Below are positions 18,195 to 27,272 of a stretch of DNA of 64,000 nt, in pieces (the first letter of the stretch is position 1; every line of letters starts with the position of its first letter). The notes under the pieces were generated by a model that saw only the letters and a program-made list of their open reading frames with translations, was not told where the DNA came from and did not search any database. Where the stretch lies: positions 404,633 through 468,632 of the forward strand of contig NZ_PXZO01000001.1 in assembly GCF_003013475.1 (NCBI RefSeq), written 5' to 3'. The stretch comes from Brevibacillus porteri (GTDB taxonomy: Bacteria; Bacillota; Bacilli; Brevibacillales; Brevibacillaceae). A program made the translations under genes and the position numbers.

Positions 18195-18237
18195 ATGCTC
18201 CCTCTCCCTTTGTTAAAGGTAGAGGGGGCATTTTCTT
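18195..18237 (+). terminator. terminator between lysC and yslB (convergent genes)
   Basis: ATGCTCCCTCT pairs with AGAGGGGGCAT around a 15-nt loop, followed by TTTTCTTC. It ends at the stop codon of the opposing gene. Confidence 0.7.
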
Positions 18238-18689
18238 CATGACGCCACTTGTACAGATATACGTATGTCAGAGGAGCTTTCCATTTCGATTTTGCTGAAC
18301 GCTTCTCTTTCTTTCCATTGCTCAATCATACCAGCAATGATCCCAGCCTCAAAAGAAAGACTGCATCCTAGTCTTTCGATAGACTGGTAGCTAAAAATGG
18401 AATGAGTAAGCGAATAGACGATAGTTTGCCCGGACTCCTCCACGACGTCGAGCTGGCCTAATCCGAGTCGAATAAAAGGCATAATCGGGCCTGTTGCAGA
18501 TTGAATGGGGATTTGGCGGCCCATATTTTTTCCAATCCAATAGAGAATATGGTTTTCACTATCGCCTAGCAGGGTGCTAGTCAGCGTTTCGCGTAGAAGA
18601 TGATAGCCAAGATAGGGCATATTCATTCTTTCCGCATAGGGAATGGTCTCTGGCGGCAACAGTGCTGCAAGCTGATCCTTCTCTTTCAT
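18237..18689 (-). CDS. yslB: DUF2507 family protein (YslB-like)
   Basis: Soluble 150-aa protein of the YslB/DUF2507 family, which shares a fold with V4R/heme-NO-type ligand domains; function unknown. Recognisable features are the N-terminal TIPYAERMNMPYLGYHLLRE and GDSENHILYWIGKNMGR, with CSLSFEAGIIAGMIEQW near the end. AGGAGGG precedes the ATG on the minus strand. Location between lysC and sdhC is that of B. subtilis yslB, which supports the symbol. Confidence 0.8.
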   Translation of the reverse strand: MKEKDQLAALLPPETIPYAERMNMPYLGYHLLRETLTSTLLGDSENHILYWIGKNMGRQIPIQSATGPIMPFIRLGLGQLDVVEESGQTIVYSLTHSIFSYQSIERLGCSLSFEAGIIAGMIEQWKEREAFSKIEMESSSDIRISVQVAS

Positions 18690-18811
18690 ATGTGCTTCCC
18701 TCCTGTCTGTACTAGATTATGAGGAGGGACTCGCATTCATGACATCTTAATAGAAAAAATAGCTGGACTAAACAAAGTTATTCTATCAATGTATTTAGTA
18801 CATTGATTGTC

Positions 18812-18840
18812 TTGACGCTATGTGTCGACAAGAGTACAAT
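18812..18840 (+). promoter_or_regulatory. sigma-A promoter of sdhCAB
   Basis: TTGACG, 17-bp spacer, TACAAT. The predicted start near 18847 leaves an untranslated leader of about 270 nt. Confidence 0.8.
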
Positions 18841-18920
18841 TGGATTTGGTCAAAGTTTTGCCCAACTTTTTCTCGAATTTTGACACATTCCGACAAATTC
18901 ATGTGATCTAGCGAACGCAG

Positions 18921-18960
18921 TCATTTTGTGAACAGCGTCAAGACGCTCTTCATAAAATGA
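18921..18960 (+). other. hairpin in the sdhCAB leader
   Basis: Two 19-nt arms (18921-18939 and 18942-18960) are complementary at 17 of 19 positions with only AA between them; the centre reads GCGTCAAGACGC. No T tract follows. Possible regulatory stem or protein-binding site in the leader. Confidence 0.6.
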
Positions 18961-19024
18961 TCGTGGCGGTTTTGCTATGTCTAATGGGTGAGGCAATGGG
19001 TTAGGATATTGGGGAAAGGTCTAT

Positions 19025-19047
19025 CAAAACGGCCGAAAACCGTTTTG
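19025..19047 (+). other. second hairpin in the sdhCAB leader
   Basis: CAAAACGG and CCGTTTTG form an 8-bp stem with loop CCGAAAA, 70 nt before the sdhC start. Nothing else identifiable was seen between 18961 and 19118 apart from the ribosome site AAAGGGGG. Confidence 0.5.
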
Positions 19048-19118
19048 GACTGCTTGCGGTGACGCTTGACGTTTTTCACAGAATTGAGAGTTACATACAT
19101 TGAAAGGGGGACCATTGT

Positions 19119-19730
19119 ATGGCGAAAGGCCATAGCTTTCTCAGTCACAAGCTACACTCACTTCTTGGTTTGTTTCCGATCGGGCTCTTCCTCGTGTTCC
19201 ACTTGACAGCCAACTATCAAGCGACTCGTGGGCCTGAAGCTTTCAACCAGGCCGTAGGCTTCATTGAAAGCCTTCCATTTCTGTTAGTACTTGAATTTGC
19301 CTTGATCTACCTCCCGATCCTGTTTCACGCTGTTTACGGTCTCTACATCGCGTTCCAAGCGAAGCATAACGTAGGGAACTTCGGTTACTTCCGAAACCAA
19401 ATGTTCTTGTGGCAACGCGTTACAGGAGTCATTACCCTCATTTTTATTGTTTGGCACGTTTGGGAAACTCGTATCCAAAAAGCACTGGGTGCACACGTGG
19501 ATTATGACATGATGGCAAACATTTTGAGCAGTCCTGCAATGATCGTATTCTACACAATCGGGATTATTAGCACGACTTTCCACTTCTCCAACGGACTGTG
19601 GTCGTTCCTGGTTCACTGGGGAATTACAGTTGGGCCGCGTTCCCAACGCATTGCAACATTCCTGACTTTGGGCGTATTCGTAATTGTAACCTTCATCGGC
19701 TTGCGTGCGATGTCGGCTTTCATTTTGTAG
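19119..19730 (+). CDS. sdhC: succinate dehydrogenase cytochrome b558 subunit
   Basis: Membrane anchor (203 aa) with five hydrophobic helices that binds two b hemes and passes electrons from SdhAB to menaquinone. It is the long single-anchor Gram-positive type; several His residues in helices (FHLTAN, FHAVYG, VWHVWE, FHFSNGLW) are likely heme ligands. AAAGGGGG precedes the ATG. The gene is 19 bp before sdhA. Confidence 0.93.
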   Translation: MAKGHSFLSHKLHSLLGLFPIGLFLVFHLTANYQATRGPEAFNQAVGFIESLPFLLVLEFALIYLPILFHAVYGLYIAFQAKHNVGNFGYFRNQMFLWQRVTGVITLIFIVWHVWETRIQKALGAHVDYDMMANILSSPAMIVFYTIGIISTTFHFSNGLWSFLVHWGITVGPRSQRIATFLTLGVFVIVTFIGLRAMSAFIL

Positions 19731-19749
19731 GGATAGGGGGACTAAACTC

Positions 19750-21504
19750 ATGGCAAAAGGTAAACTGATCATTGTCGGTGGAGGTTTGGCCGGCTTGATG
19801 GCTACCATCAAAGCAGCAGAAAAAGGCGTTCCTGTTCAGCTGTTCTCCCTGGTTCCGGTAAAACGTTCCCACTCTGTCTGTGCGCAGGGCGGTATTAACG
19901 GTGCGGTAAATACCAAAGGGGAAGGCGACTCCACATGGGAGCACTTCGACGATACAGTATATGGCGGAGACTTCTTGGCAAACCAACCGCCAGTTAAAGC
20001 AATGTGCGATGCAGCACCTGGCATTATCTATATGTTGGACCGTATGGGCGTTATGTTTAACCGTACGCCAGAAGGTTTGTTGGACTTCCGTCGTTTCGGG
20101 GGAACCAAACATCACCGTACCGCTTTTGCGGGTGCGACAACTGGACAACAGCTCTTGTACGCATTGGACGAACAAGTACGCCGTTATGAAGCTGAAGGTC
20201 TGGTAACCAAGTACGAATATTGGGATTTCCTCGGAGCCGTTTTGGACGATACAGGAACCTGTCGCGGGATTACTGCGCAAAACATGCGTTCCGGTGAAAT
20301 TCAATCCTTCCGTGCGGATGCCGTTATTTTGGCAACAGGCGGACCTGGTATCATCTTCGGTAAATCGACGAACTCGATTATCAATACAGGTACTGCAGCT
20401 TCTGCGGCGTATCAACAAGGGGTTATCTACTCCAATGGTGAGATGATCCAAATTCACCCAACTGCAATCCCTGGCGACGACAAGCTGCGTCTGATGTCCG
20501 AGTCTGCTCGTGGTGAGGGTGGCCGTGTATGGACGTACAGAGACGGTAAGCCTTGGTACTTCCTGGAAGATAAATACCCTGCATACGGAAACCTGGTTCC
20601 GCGTGACATCGCGACTCGCGAAATCTTCTCCGTTTGCGTAGATATGAAGCTGGGTATCAACGGCGAAAACATGGTATACCTAGACCTGTCCCACAAAGAT
20701 CCAAAAGAACTGGATGTAAAATTGGGCGGTATTATCGAGATTTACGAAAAATTCGTTGGGGATGACCCACGTAAAGTTCCAATGAAGATTTTCCCTGCGG
20801 TTCACTACTCCATGGGCGGTATGTGGGTAGACTACAATCAAATGACCAATATCCCTGGTCTGTTTGCAGCAGGTGAGTGCGATTACTCTCAGCACGGTGC
20901 AAACCGTTTGGGTGCGAACTCCCTCCTGTCCGCTATCTATGGCGGTATGGTAGCAGGTCCAAAAGCAATCGAGTACATCAAAGGCTTGAACAAATCCTCT
21001 GATGATCTGTCTTCCACGCTCTTCGACGGTTTTGCTAGCCAAGAGCAAGCGAAATACGACAGCATCCTGAAAATGGACGGAACAGAAAATGCTTACCTGA
21101 TCCACAAGGAACTGGGTGAGTGGATGACTGACAACGTAACGGTAGTACGTTACAACGACCGTCTGCAAAAAACGGATGATAAGATCGTTGAACTGATGGA
21201 ACGCTACAAGAAAATCAACATCAACGATACGAATAAATGGAGCAACTCCGGTGCGGCGTTTACCCGTCATCTGTGGAACATGCTCGCACTGTCCCGTGCG
21301 ATCACGATCGGTGCGCTCAAGCGCGACGAGAGCCGTGGTGCTCACTACAAGCCTGATTTCCCAGAGCGTGATGACGAGAACTTCATGAAGACGACAATGG
21401 CGAAGTACAATGCTGAAACGACTGCGCCTGAAATCTACTATGAAGACATCGACGTATCCCTGATCGCACCACGTAAGCGTGACTATACGTCTGACAAGAA
21501 ATAA
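19750..21504 (+). CDS. sdhA: succinate dehydrogenase flavoprotein subunit
   Basis: Catalytic subunit (584 aa) with covalent FAD, oxidising succinate to fumarate. It has the FAD motif IIVGGGLAGLMATIKAAEKG, SVCAQGGINGAVNTKG, the HHRTAFAGATTG region, HPTAIPGDDKL, SESARGEGGRVW and the FAD-region GECDYSQHGANRLGANSLL. The ATG at 19750 follows ATAGGGGGA. The in-frame ATG at 19705 lies inside sdhC and is rejected. A 610-codon antisense frame here is a codon-bias artefact. Confidence 0.96.
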   Translation: MAKGKLIIVGGGLAGLMATIKAAEKGVPVQLFSLVPVKRSHSVCAQGGINGAVNTKGEGDSTWEHFDDTVYGGDFLANQPPVKAMCDAAPGIIYMLDRMGVMFNRTPEGLLDFRRFGGTKHHRTAFAGATTGQQLLYALDEQVRRYEAEGLVTKYEYWDFLGAVLDDTGTCRGITAQNMRSGEIQSFRADAVILATGGPGIIFGKSTNSIINTGTAASAAYQQGVIYSNGEMIQIHPTAIPGDDKLRLMSESARGEGGRVWTYRDGKPWYFLEDKYPAYGNLVPRDIATREIFSVCVDMKLGINGENMVYLDLSHKDPKELDVKLGGIIEIYEKFVGDDPRKVPMKIFPAVHYSMGGMWVDYNQMTNIPGLFAAGECDYSQHGANRLGANSLLSAIYGGMVAGPKAIEYIKGLNKSSDDLSSTLFDGFASQEQAKYDSILKMDGTENAYLIHKELGEWMTDNVTVVRYNDRLQKTDDKIVELMERYKKININDTNKWSNSGAAFTRHLWNMLALSRAITIGALKRDESRGAHYKPDFPERDDENFMKTTMAKYNAETTAPEIYYEDIDVSLIAPRKRDYTSDKK

Positions 21505-21522
21505 GAGAGGAGGAAACTGATC

Positions 21523-22272
21523 ATGGCAGAAAAATTGATTCATTTGATTATCACTCGTCAAGATAGCCCTGACAGCACTCCGTACAAGGAAGAGTTCAAG
21601 ATTCCTTACCGTCCTGGTATGAACGTGATCAGTGCTTTGATGGAGATTCAACGTAATCCACTCAACGCACAAGGTCAAAAAACGTCTCCAGTAAACTGGG
21701 AATCGAACTGCTTGGAAGAAGTATGCGGTGCGTGCTCGATGGTTATTAACGGAAGACCGCGCCAAGCTTGCTCGGCACTGGTAGATAAGCTGGAACAGCC
21801 GATTCGTCTTGAGCCAATGAGCACCTTCCCTGTACAACGTGACTTGTCGATTGACCGCAGCCGCATGTTCGATGCGCTGAAACGCGTAAAAGCGTGGGTT
21901 CCAATCGATGGTACGCATGATCTGGGACCAGGTCCTCGCATGCCGGAAGTTGAGCGTCAATGGGCGTACGAGCTTTCGAAGTGCATGACGTGCGGTGTTT
22001 GCTTGGAAGCTTGCCCGAACGTGAATGCGAAGGCTGAGTTCATCGGTCCGTTCGCGATTTCGCAGGTTCGTCTGTTCAACCAGCATCCAACGGGTATGAT
22101 GAACAAGCATGAGCGTCTGGAAGCCCTGATGGAAGATGGCGGTATCGGTGATTGCGGTAACTCGCAAAACTGCGTACAAGCATGTCCAAAAGGTATTCCG
22201 CTCACAACTTCGATCGCTCATATGAACAAAGAAACAACCAAACATGCAGTGAAGAAGTTCTTCTTCTCCTAA
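21523..22272 (+). CDS. sdhB: succinate dehydrogenase iron-sulfur subunit
   Basis: Electron-transfer subunit of 249 aa. The [2Fe-2S] ligands are in CLEEVCGACSMV plus a later Cys (RQAC); [4Fe-4S] ligands are in CMTCGVCLEACPN; the [3Fe-4S] cluster is bound by CGNSQNCVQACPKG. GAGAGGAGG precedes the ATG. It is the last gene of sdhCAB and a terminator follows. Confidence 0.96.
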   Translation: MAEKLIHLIITRQDSPDSTPYKEEFKIPYRPGMNVISALMEIQRNPLNAQGQKTSPVNWESNCLEEVCGACSMVINGRPRQACSALVDKLEQPIRLEPMSTFPVQRDLSIDRSRMFDALKRVKAWVPIDGTHDLGPGPRMPEVERQWAYELSKCMTCGVCLEACPNVNAKAEFIGPFAISQVRLFNQHPTGMMNKHERLEALMEDGGIGDCGNSQNCVQACPKGIPLTTSIAHMNKETTKHAVKKFFFS

Positions 22273-22286
22273 TTGTTTGCAATAGA

Positions 22287-22325
22287 AAAGGCGTGCACCG
22301 GTGATCCGGAATGCACGCCTTTTTT
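22287..22325 (+). terminator. terminator of sdhCAB
   Basis: AAAAGGCGTGCA pairs perfectly with TGCACGCCTTTT, followed by further Ts. Confidence 0.92.
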
Positions 22326-22342
22326 CAATGTCGCTGTAGTGG

Positions 22343-22540
22343 AGAGAAGAATATTTCCAGTCTAGGCTCCAGGCTCCGTCCTGCTGGGGGTTGAGACTGT
22401 CCGCTCCGAAGGGATTTGCGGGGAAACGCAAAAGTGGTAGCCGCTTCGTCGCGTGGGCACGTTGCGTTTCTGTTGCCCGCAAATCCCTTCTCCGCTGGGT
22501 AGGACTCCACAAGTCGCTACGTCTGGAAATATTCTTCTCT
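22343..22540. repeat. nested palindromic element A (about 198 bp)
   Basis: Outer arms 22343-22360 and 22523-22540 are perfect 18-nt complements (left arm AGAGAAGAATATTTCCAG). Inner arms 22409-22422 and 22476-22489 are perfect 14-nt complements (AAGGGATTTGCGGG). A third stem AAACGCAA/TTGCGTTT lies inside. The left internal loop holds GTCCTGCTGGGGGTTGAG and ACTGTCCGCTCC, which are shared with element B. No protein-like frame is convincing. Either a structured RNA or a non-autonomous mobile repeat. Confidence 0.75.
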
Positions 22541-22610
22541 ATCGTGACTGATTACGTTCTTCATTCTTTAAAGGATTTTAAAACCCGTTTAACACGGAAA
22601 GATCGTAGAG

Positions 22611-22806
22611 GAAACAGGAGAAAAAGCGAAGATCTTTGGTACACCGACCGAGACTCCATACAAAAAGCGAAACACGTTCTTAAGCGTCCACCTCTGAGAA
22701 GCATCCTGAAAGGACTACTTTGGACGCGGTTTCGCTTTTTGCATGGAGTCGGGCAGTGAATCCCCCAGCGGGTGGGACAAGAAGCTGAGCGTTTTCTCCT
22801 GTTTTC
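22611..22806. repeat. nested palindromic element B (about 196 bp), inverted relative to A
   Basis: Outer arms start GAAACAGGAGAAAA (22611 on) and end with TTTTCTCCTGTTTTC (to 22806). Inner arms 22652-22673 and 22729-22750 are 21/22 complementary (left arm begins GACTCCATACAAAAAGCG). GCGTCCA/TGGACGC form a tip stem. Read on the minus strand, its internal loop contains GCTGGGGGATTCACTGCCCG, closely similar to the loop of element A, so A and B look like two members of one family in opposite orientation. The 22541-22610 gap between them shows nothing recognisable. Confidence 0.72.
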
Positions 22807-22840
22807 TCCCCACCACAATAGCAACGTACAATGAGTTTAT

Positions 22841-23281
22841 TCAATCCGTCTCGATAACCGCTGCCATCGCCAGCTTTTCAAAGATGCTGACGAACTGCTG
22901 AAGTTCATCCTCGCTGAGGTGAGAGAACATTTTATTTAGTTTTTCTCTTCGATTCTGCTTGGCTACTTGCAGAATTTTTTTGCCAGAATCGCGCAAGCTG
23001 ATGTATACCACTCGGCGATCTTCCTCATCACGATCACGGGCGACGAAACCGTGTTTATCCAAACGGTCGATCATTGCTGTGATGGCGCTTGGTTTGACCC
23101 CCATTGATTCAGCCAATTCTCCAACGGTGCATTTTTCCTTCTGTTCCAACTGATGAAGAATGTAGAATTGCGGGCCAGTTAAACCAGAGACAGGTTCGGC
23201 TAATTGCGTTCCCATGGTGCGCATAATGGTACGAAACGCCTCCTGCAGGCGCTCAAGCGTATCTGTTAAGGGGGAGGGCAT
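22841..23281 (-). CDS. MarR-family transcriptional regulator
   Basis: A 146-aa winged-helix regulator. The DNA-binding part shows GPQFYILHQLEQKEKCTVGE, ESMGVKPSAITAMIDRL and the wing DRDEEDRRVVYISL, flanked by dimerisation helices. AAGGAGA precedes the ATG on the minus strand. B. subtilis carries the MarR-type gene ysmB in the same sdhB-gerE neighbourhood, so this may be its counterpart (inference). It is divergent from the protease gene with a palindromic operator between them. Confidence 0.88.
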   Translation of the reverse strand: MPSPLTDTLERLQEAFRTIMRTMGTQLAEPVSGLTGPQFYILHQLEQKEKCTVGELAESMGVKPSAITAMIDRLDKHGFVARDRDEEDRRVVYISLRDSGKKILQVAKQNRREKLNKMFSHLSEDELQQFVSIFEKLAMAAVIETD

Positions 23282-23339
23282 GCTCGTATCGTCTCCTTAT
23301 TTGATCTATTTCTTCGTTATCGGGAATATTTGATATGTA

Positions 23340-23360
23340 ATATTTAACGCACTTAAATAT
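23340..23360. promoter_or_regulatory. likely MarR operator between the marR gene and the protease
   Basis: ATATTTAA-N5-TTAAATAT is a perfect inverted repeat of 8-bp arms 59 bp upstream of the marR start. AT-rich palindromes of this size are typical MarR sites; autoregulation, perhaps with control of the divergent protease, is inferred. Confidence 0.55.
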
Positions 23361-23470
23361 AGGCTGAAAATACTTCGTTTGTCAACCTTCGCGAAAAGAA
23401 GGGAATACCCAAGCGATTCCTAGTGAAAACTGAAAACATAATGGAATGACTTCCAGCAAGGGGGCAAACG

Positions 23471-26400
23471 ATGAAGAAAAAGGTATGCAGCATTGGATTG
23501 ATATTGGCTTTGCTTCCCGCAACGACTGTCAGCACAACAGCGTTTGAAGGAACAGCGACCATTCGTACACAGATTTTGCAGGATCTCGCGGAAATGCACA
23601 AGCCATTACATACAGGCAACGAGGACAAGGAATATAAAACGAAGGCAGATGAATGGCAACGACAAGAACTGCTACTGCGAGGTGAGCAATTAAAATCTGC
23701 GCCTGTCGATTCGCTGGAAATGATTGAGGCAACGAAGGCTTGGGAGGAAGCGGGGGTAAAAGGGGAAGGGATGCTCGTTTCCGTGATCGATACGGGAGTC
23801 AATCCGCGCCATCCCGATTTCCCTGTCCCACATGATAAGCGTTCAGCCATGCAAAAGTCAGGCTCTTCCCAGAAGGTGATCCCTGGCTTTAACTGGGCTG
23901 ACCGTACGCAAACAACGGAAGACGTATCGGAATCTCAGCATGGTATCCATGTGGCGGGAATTATTGGGGCGAACGGAAAAGTAAAAGGAGTTGCTCCTGA
24001 AGCCCAGCTCATCAGCCAAAAAGTATTTTCCAATTATCAAAGCGAGGTTCCTGGGCTAGGTGAATCGATTTTATTTGCGATCAATGATTCCATTACGAAA
24101 AAAGCAGATGTCATCAACCTGAGTCTCGGTTCCTCAGCGGGCTATGTGGATGAAACAAATGTGGAGCAAATGGCTGTGAAGCGAGCAGTCGATAATGGGA
24201 TCGTAGTTGTGGCAGCCGCCGGCAATGATGCGTATTTCGGCAGTGATAAGGTACGAGCACAGAATCCAGATATCGCCATGATCGGTTCTCCAGGCTTGAG
24301 TCCTGATGCGTTTTCGGTTGCTTCTGTTAACGCTACAGCACTGGCTGGCTATAGCTTTACGGTGCAAGGGGTACCCGGTATGGAGAAAGTCGTGTATTTA
24401 TCGGGCTATGTGGAAGGCGGGGGTGCGATAAACCCGGTCATGACACTGATGAAGCCGTATCCGCTTGTCTATATGGGGAAAGGGAAGAAGGAAGACTACA
24501 ATGTTTCCGTAAAAGATAAGGTGGTATTGCTCGAGCGAGGCGACATTTCATTCGACGATAAGCTACGCCTCGCCAAAGAAGCAGGAGCAGTTGGTGCTGT
24601 TATCTACAACAATGAAATGGGACCACTCATTATCAGTGCGGAGCATGCCAAGCAAATCCCGGCTGTTTCTGTCTTGAAGCACATGGGCGAGCAAATGGCG
24701 CAAGCGATTAAAAAAGGCAAGAAAGTGACGATCTCATTTAACGGTGAATATGGCCAAAATCCAATGCCTTATCCAGATGGAGGAACGATCTCGGCTTTTT
24801 CATCATGGGGACCAACACCCGATTTGCAGTTCAAACCGGAGATTGCTGCTCCAGGTGGAGGCATCTTGTCACTCACGCGAGAGTCAGAATATGCCGTGAA
24901 AAGTGGTACGTCAATGGCAACGCCCCATGTGGCGGGCGGGATGGCTTTGCTGAAACAAGGTTATCTCAAGCAAGGGCGGAACCTGCAAGGCAAATCGCTT
25001 GTCGATACGTTGAAGGCCGCGGCGATGAATACAGCAGAACCGATTATCGATCCGCAAATCAGCATACCCGCAGCGGATAAAGAGAAAGCAAAAAAAGTTC
25101 CTTACAGCCCACGGGTTCAAGGGGCAGGCCTGATGCAAATCGCAAAAGCGATCAAGACGCCAGCCATTGTTGTGAATGCAAAAGGAAAAGCAGGTGTCTC
25201 GTTAGGAGAGATTGGGAATTCAACGACCTTTTCTCTATTTATTAATAACAAGTTTGGTAAAAAGCCAATTACGTATCAGCTACAAAATGAGTTTGGTGTC
25301 ATGACTGACTTACGCAAAAACGGGATCAATATGCTGACAGATACCCTTTTGGAGGGGGCAGACCTGCAATTTTCCGCTCCTAAGATTACCGTTGCGCCGG
25401 GGAAGTTAGAGGAAGTGAAGGTAACGCTCACGATTCCGACAGGCTCCGCACGCAATCAATTTGCAGAAGGATTTATTTCCTTTCAACCAGATGATAAAGA
25501 GCTGCCTACTTTGCGCACGCCGTTTTATGGCTTCTACGGGGACTGGGATGAACCAAAGATAATGGATCAGCCCGTATGGGAGGCAGAAAGTCAGGAAAAA
25601 CGAACAGGTGTCAAGACGAGCTGGTATCACGATAAACGCAATGACAAATGGCGCTATCGGGATTATCTAGGTGTTACAGGTGTCAAAGCCGATGGCGGTG
25701 CGAAAATCGATCCCAATCATATTGCCTTTTCGCCAAACGGGGATGGGCATTACGATGTCGCTGCTCCTTCGATTACTTTTTTGCGCAATGCCCGTCATAT
25801 TATCGTCGAAGTAACAGATCAGTCAGGCAAGCCGATTCGCACTCTTGTGCGTGATGAAAAGGTGAGCAAGTACGACCAATCCAAGCTGGGGACGCCATAC
25901 TATTATACAGAAAAGGAAGCGTGGAGCTGGGACGGAAAGATCTTTTCACCACAAAAAGGCGCCTATATACAGGCACCTGATGGACAGTACCAATTCTCCA
26001 TTAAGGCCAAAATAGACGACCGCAATGCCAATTGGCAAACGATGACACTCCCCATCCGCGTGGATACAAAAGCTCCTGTGATTACAGCTTCTGTGTCAGG
26101 AAACCGGGTTCAGTGGAGCAGCCGCGATAAAGATATCCAAGCCTATTTCCTTTATGTAAACGGCAAGAGGGTAGGAGGCCCCTATTCTCCAAAAGTGTCC
26201 AGCACACTCATTAATCAGCCAGATAAAAAAATGAGTGTAGTCGCGTATGATTATGCAGGGAATATCAGCGTGGCGCATATTAACGGGAAAAGTGACAGTA
26301 CTCCGCCATTTGTGGAGTTTCCGGATGATTTGTTTCCTTATCTGAAAATATCCAAGCAGCCGGATGTAGCCTTCAGGGGCAAAGTAACAGGCGAGGATAT

Positions 26401-27202
26401 GATGGACAGAGTCCGCTTGTCGATTAACAAAACGCCTGTAAAGCTGGCGACGGATGGATCATTTGAAACCATCCTGCGATTAACGGAAGGACTCAATTAT
26501 GTGATGTACAGTGCAATGGATATGTATGGAAACAAGCGCCAATTCACGCAACGGGTCATCGTCGATACGAGTCCTCCGACACTGCAATTGATCAACGATG
26601 GCAGTGAAGACGTACAATTCGATGCAGCAACCAAGAACATGCTGGTTCCAGTCCGCTTCATGTACAGAGATCAAACCTATAAAGGTCAGGTAAGCATCAA
26701 TGGGCAAATCGTGTCCTACTTTGAAGAAGAGCAATTGGAAATCCCTGCGCAAAAATACGTGACGCAAATTTTGAGTATGAAGCAGGGAGAGAATCGCATT
26801 TTGCTTGAAGGCAAAGACGGTGCAGGCAATCAAAGCATGTTGCTGGTGTATGCGTATGTCGATGCCAATGCAGGGTCGGTCGTCATAAGTAATGGGGAGC
26901 AGCGTATATCCTACAAGGCGCGAACAGTGCCAGCTCCGACGATCCAGCTGCCGAACAAACAGCTAGAAGGGCAGGAAGGTGAAGCGCTGCCCATCGAAGG
27001 GAAGGTGACAGGTGCTGGTGCTGTTAACCTCCAAATCAACTATGGATCAAAAAGCTTTCAGACCAACGCGAATGATCGTGGGCTATTTCGCCTGGTGCTT
27101 CATGAGGTAGAGGAAGGCAAGCAAAAACTGACGGTTGTTGCGACTGATGCACTGGGTAGGGAAGCCCGAGCGGAGATGAACGTCGTCGGAAAGAAAAAAT
27201 AG
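23471..27202 (+). CDS. secreted subtilisin-like (S8) serine protease with PA domain and long C-terminal region
   Basis: A 1243-aa secreted protease. Signal peptide at residues 1-24. Catalytic triad: Asp107 in SVIDTGVNPRHPDF, His157 in SQHGIHVAG, Ser481 in SGTSMATPHVAGG; the oxyanion Asn is in VAAAGNDAY. The roughly 320 residues between His and Ser hold a protease-associated insert, as in Vpr-type minor extracellular proteases. After the catalytic domain come a fibronectin-III-like segment, FSPNGDGHYDV (a FlgD/bacterial-Ig-type start) and two or three more beta-sandwich repeats. No LPXTG anchor or S-layer motif is seen. Substrate unknown. Confidence 0.9.
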   Translation: MKKKVCSIGLILALLPATTVSTTAFEGTATIRTQILQDLAEMHKPLHTGNEDKEYKTKADEWQRQELLLRGEQLKSAPVDSLEMIEATKAWEEAGVKGEGMLVSVIDTGVNPRHPDFPVPHDKRSAMQKSGSSQKVIPGFNWADRTQTTEDVSESQHGIHVAGIIGANGKVKGVAPEAQLISQKVFSNYQSEVPGLGESILFAINDSITKKADVINLSLGSSAGYVDETNVEQMAVKRAVDNGIVVVAAAGNDAYFGSDKVRAQNPDIAMIGSPGLSPDAFSVASVNATALAGYSFTVQGVPGMEKVVYLSGYVEGGGAINPVMTLMKPYPLVYMGKGKKEDYNVSVKDKVVLLERGDISFDDKLRLAKEAGAVGAVIYNNEMGPLIISAEHAKQIPAVSVLKHMGEQMAQAIKKGKKVTISFNGEYGQNPMPYPDGGTISAFSSWGPTPDLQFKPEIAAPGGGILSLTRESEYAVKSGTSMATPHVAGGMALLKQGYLKQGRNLQGKSLVDTLKAAAMNTAEPIIDPQISIPAADKEKAKKVPYSPRVQGAGLMQIAKAIKTPAIVVNAKGKAGVSLGEIGNSTTFSLFINNKFGKKPITYQLQNEFGVMTDLRKNGINMLTDTLLEGADLQFSAPKITVAPGKLEEVKVTLTIPTGSARNQFAEGFISFQPDDKELPTLRTPFYGFYGDWDEPKIMDQPVWEAESQEKRTGVKTSWYHDKRNDKWRYRDYLGVTGVKADGGAKIDPNHIAFSPNGDGHYDVAAPSITFLRNARHIIVEVTDQSGKPIRTLVRDEKVSKYDQSKLGTPYYYTEKEAWSWDGKIFSPQKGAYIQAPDGQYQFSIKAKIDDRNANWQTMTLPIRVDTKAPVITASVSGNRVQWSSRDKDIQAYFLYVNGKRVGGPYSPKVSSTLINQPDKKMSVVAYDYAGNISVAHINGKSDSTPPFVEFPDDLFPYLKISKQPDVAFRGKVTGEDMMDRVRLSINKTPVKLATDGSFETILRLTEGLNYVMYSAMDMYGNKRQFTQRVIVDTSPPTLQLINDGSEDVQFDAATKNMLVPVRFMYRDQTYKGQVSINGQIVSYFEEEQLEIPAQKYVTQILSMKQGENRILLEGKDGAGNQSMLLVYAYVDANAGSVVISNGEQRISYKARTVPAPTIQLPNKQLEGQEGEALPIEGKVTGAGAVNLQINYGSKSFQTNANDRGLFRLVLHEVEEGKQKLTVVATDALGREARAEMNVVGKKK

Positions 27203-27272
27203 GATAGCGGGCCCGTCAGTAGCAGATAGAAGGCTATTGCCGGGCCAAATTTTTGTGGGAGGATTCTATTCG

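Noticed and set aside
20680..22512. 610-codon open frame on the minus strand opposite sdhA/sdhB
   Set aside because: Antisense shadow of two certain genes; composition is rich in Arg, Phe, Cys and His as expected for a mirrored frame, and there is no ribosome site.
22325..22824. Several 60-120 codon frames through the palindromic elements on both strands
   Set aside because: They follow from the inverted repeats (mirror frames such as MESYPAEKGF), have no ribosome sites, and are rich in Arg and Ser; the region is better explained as structured non-coding DNA.
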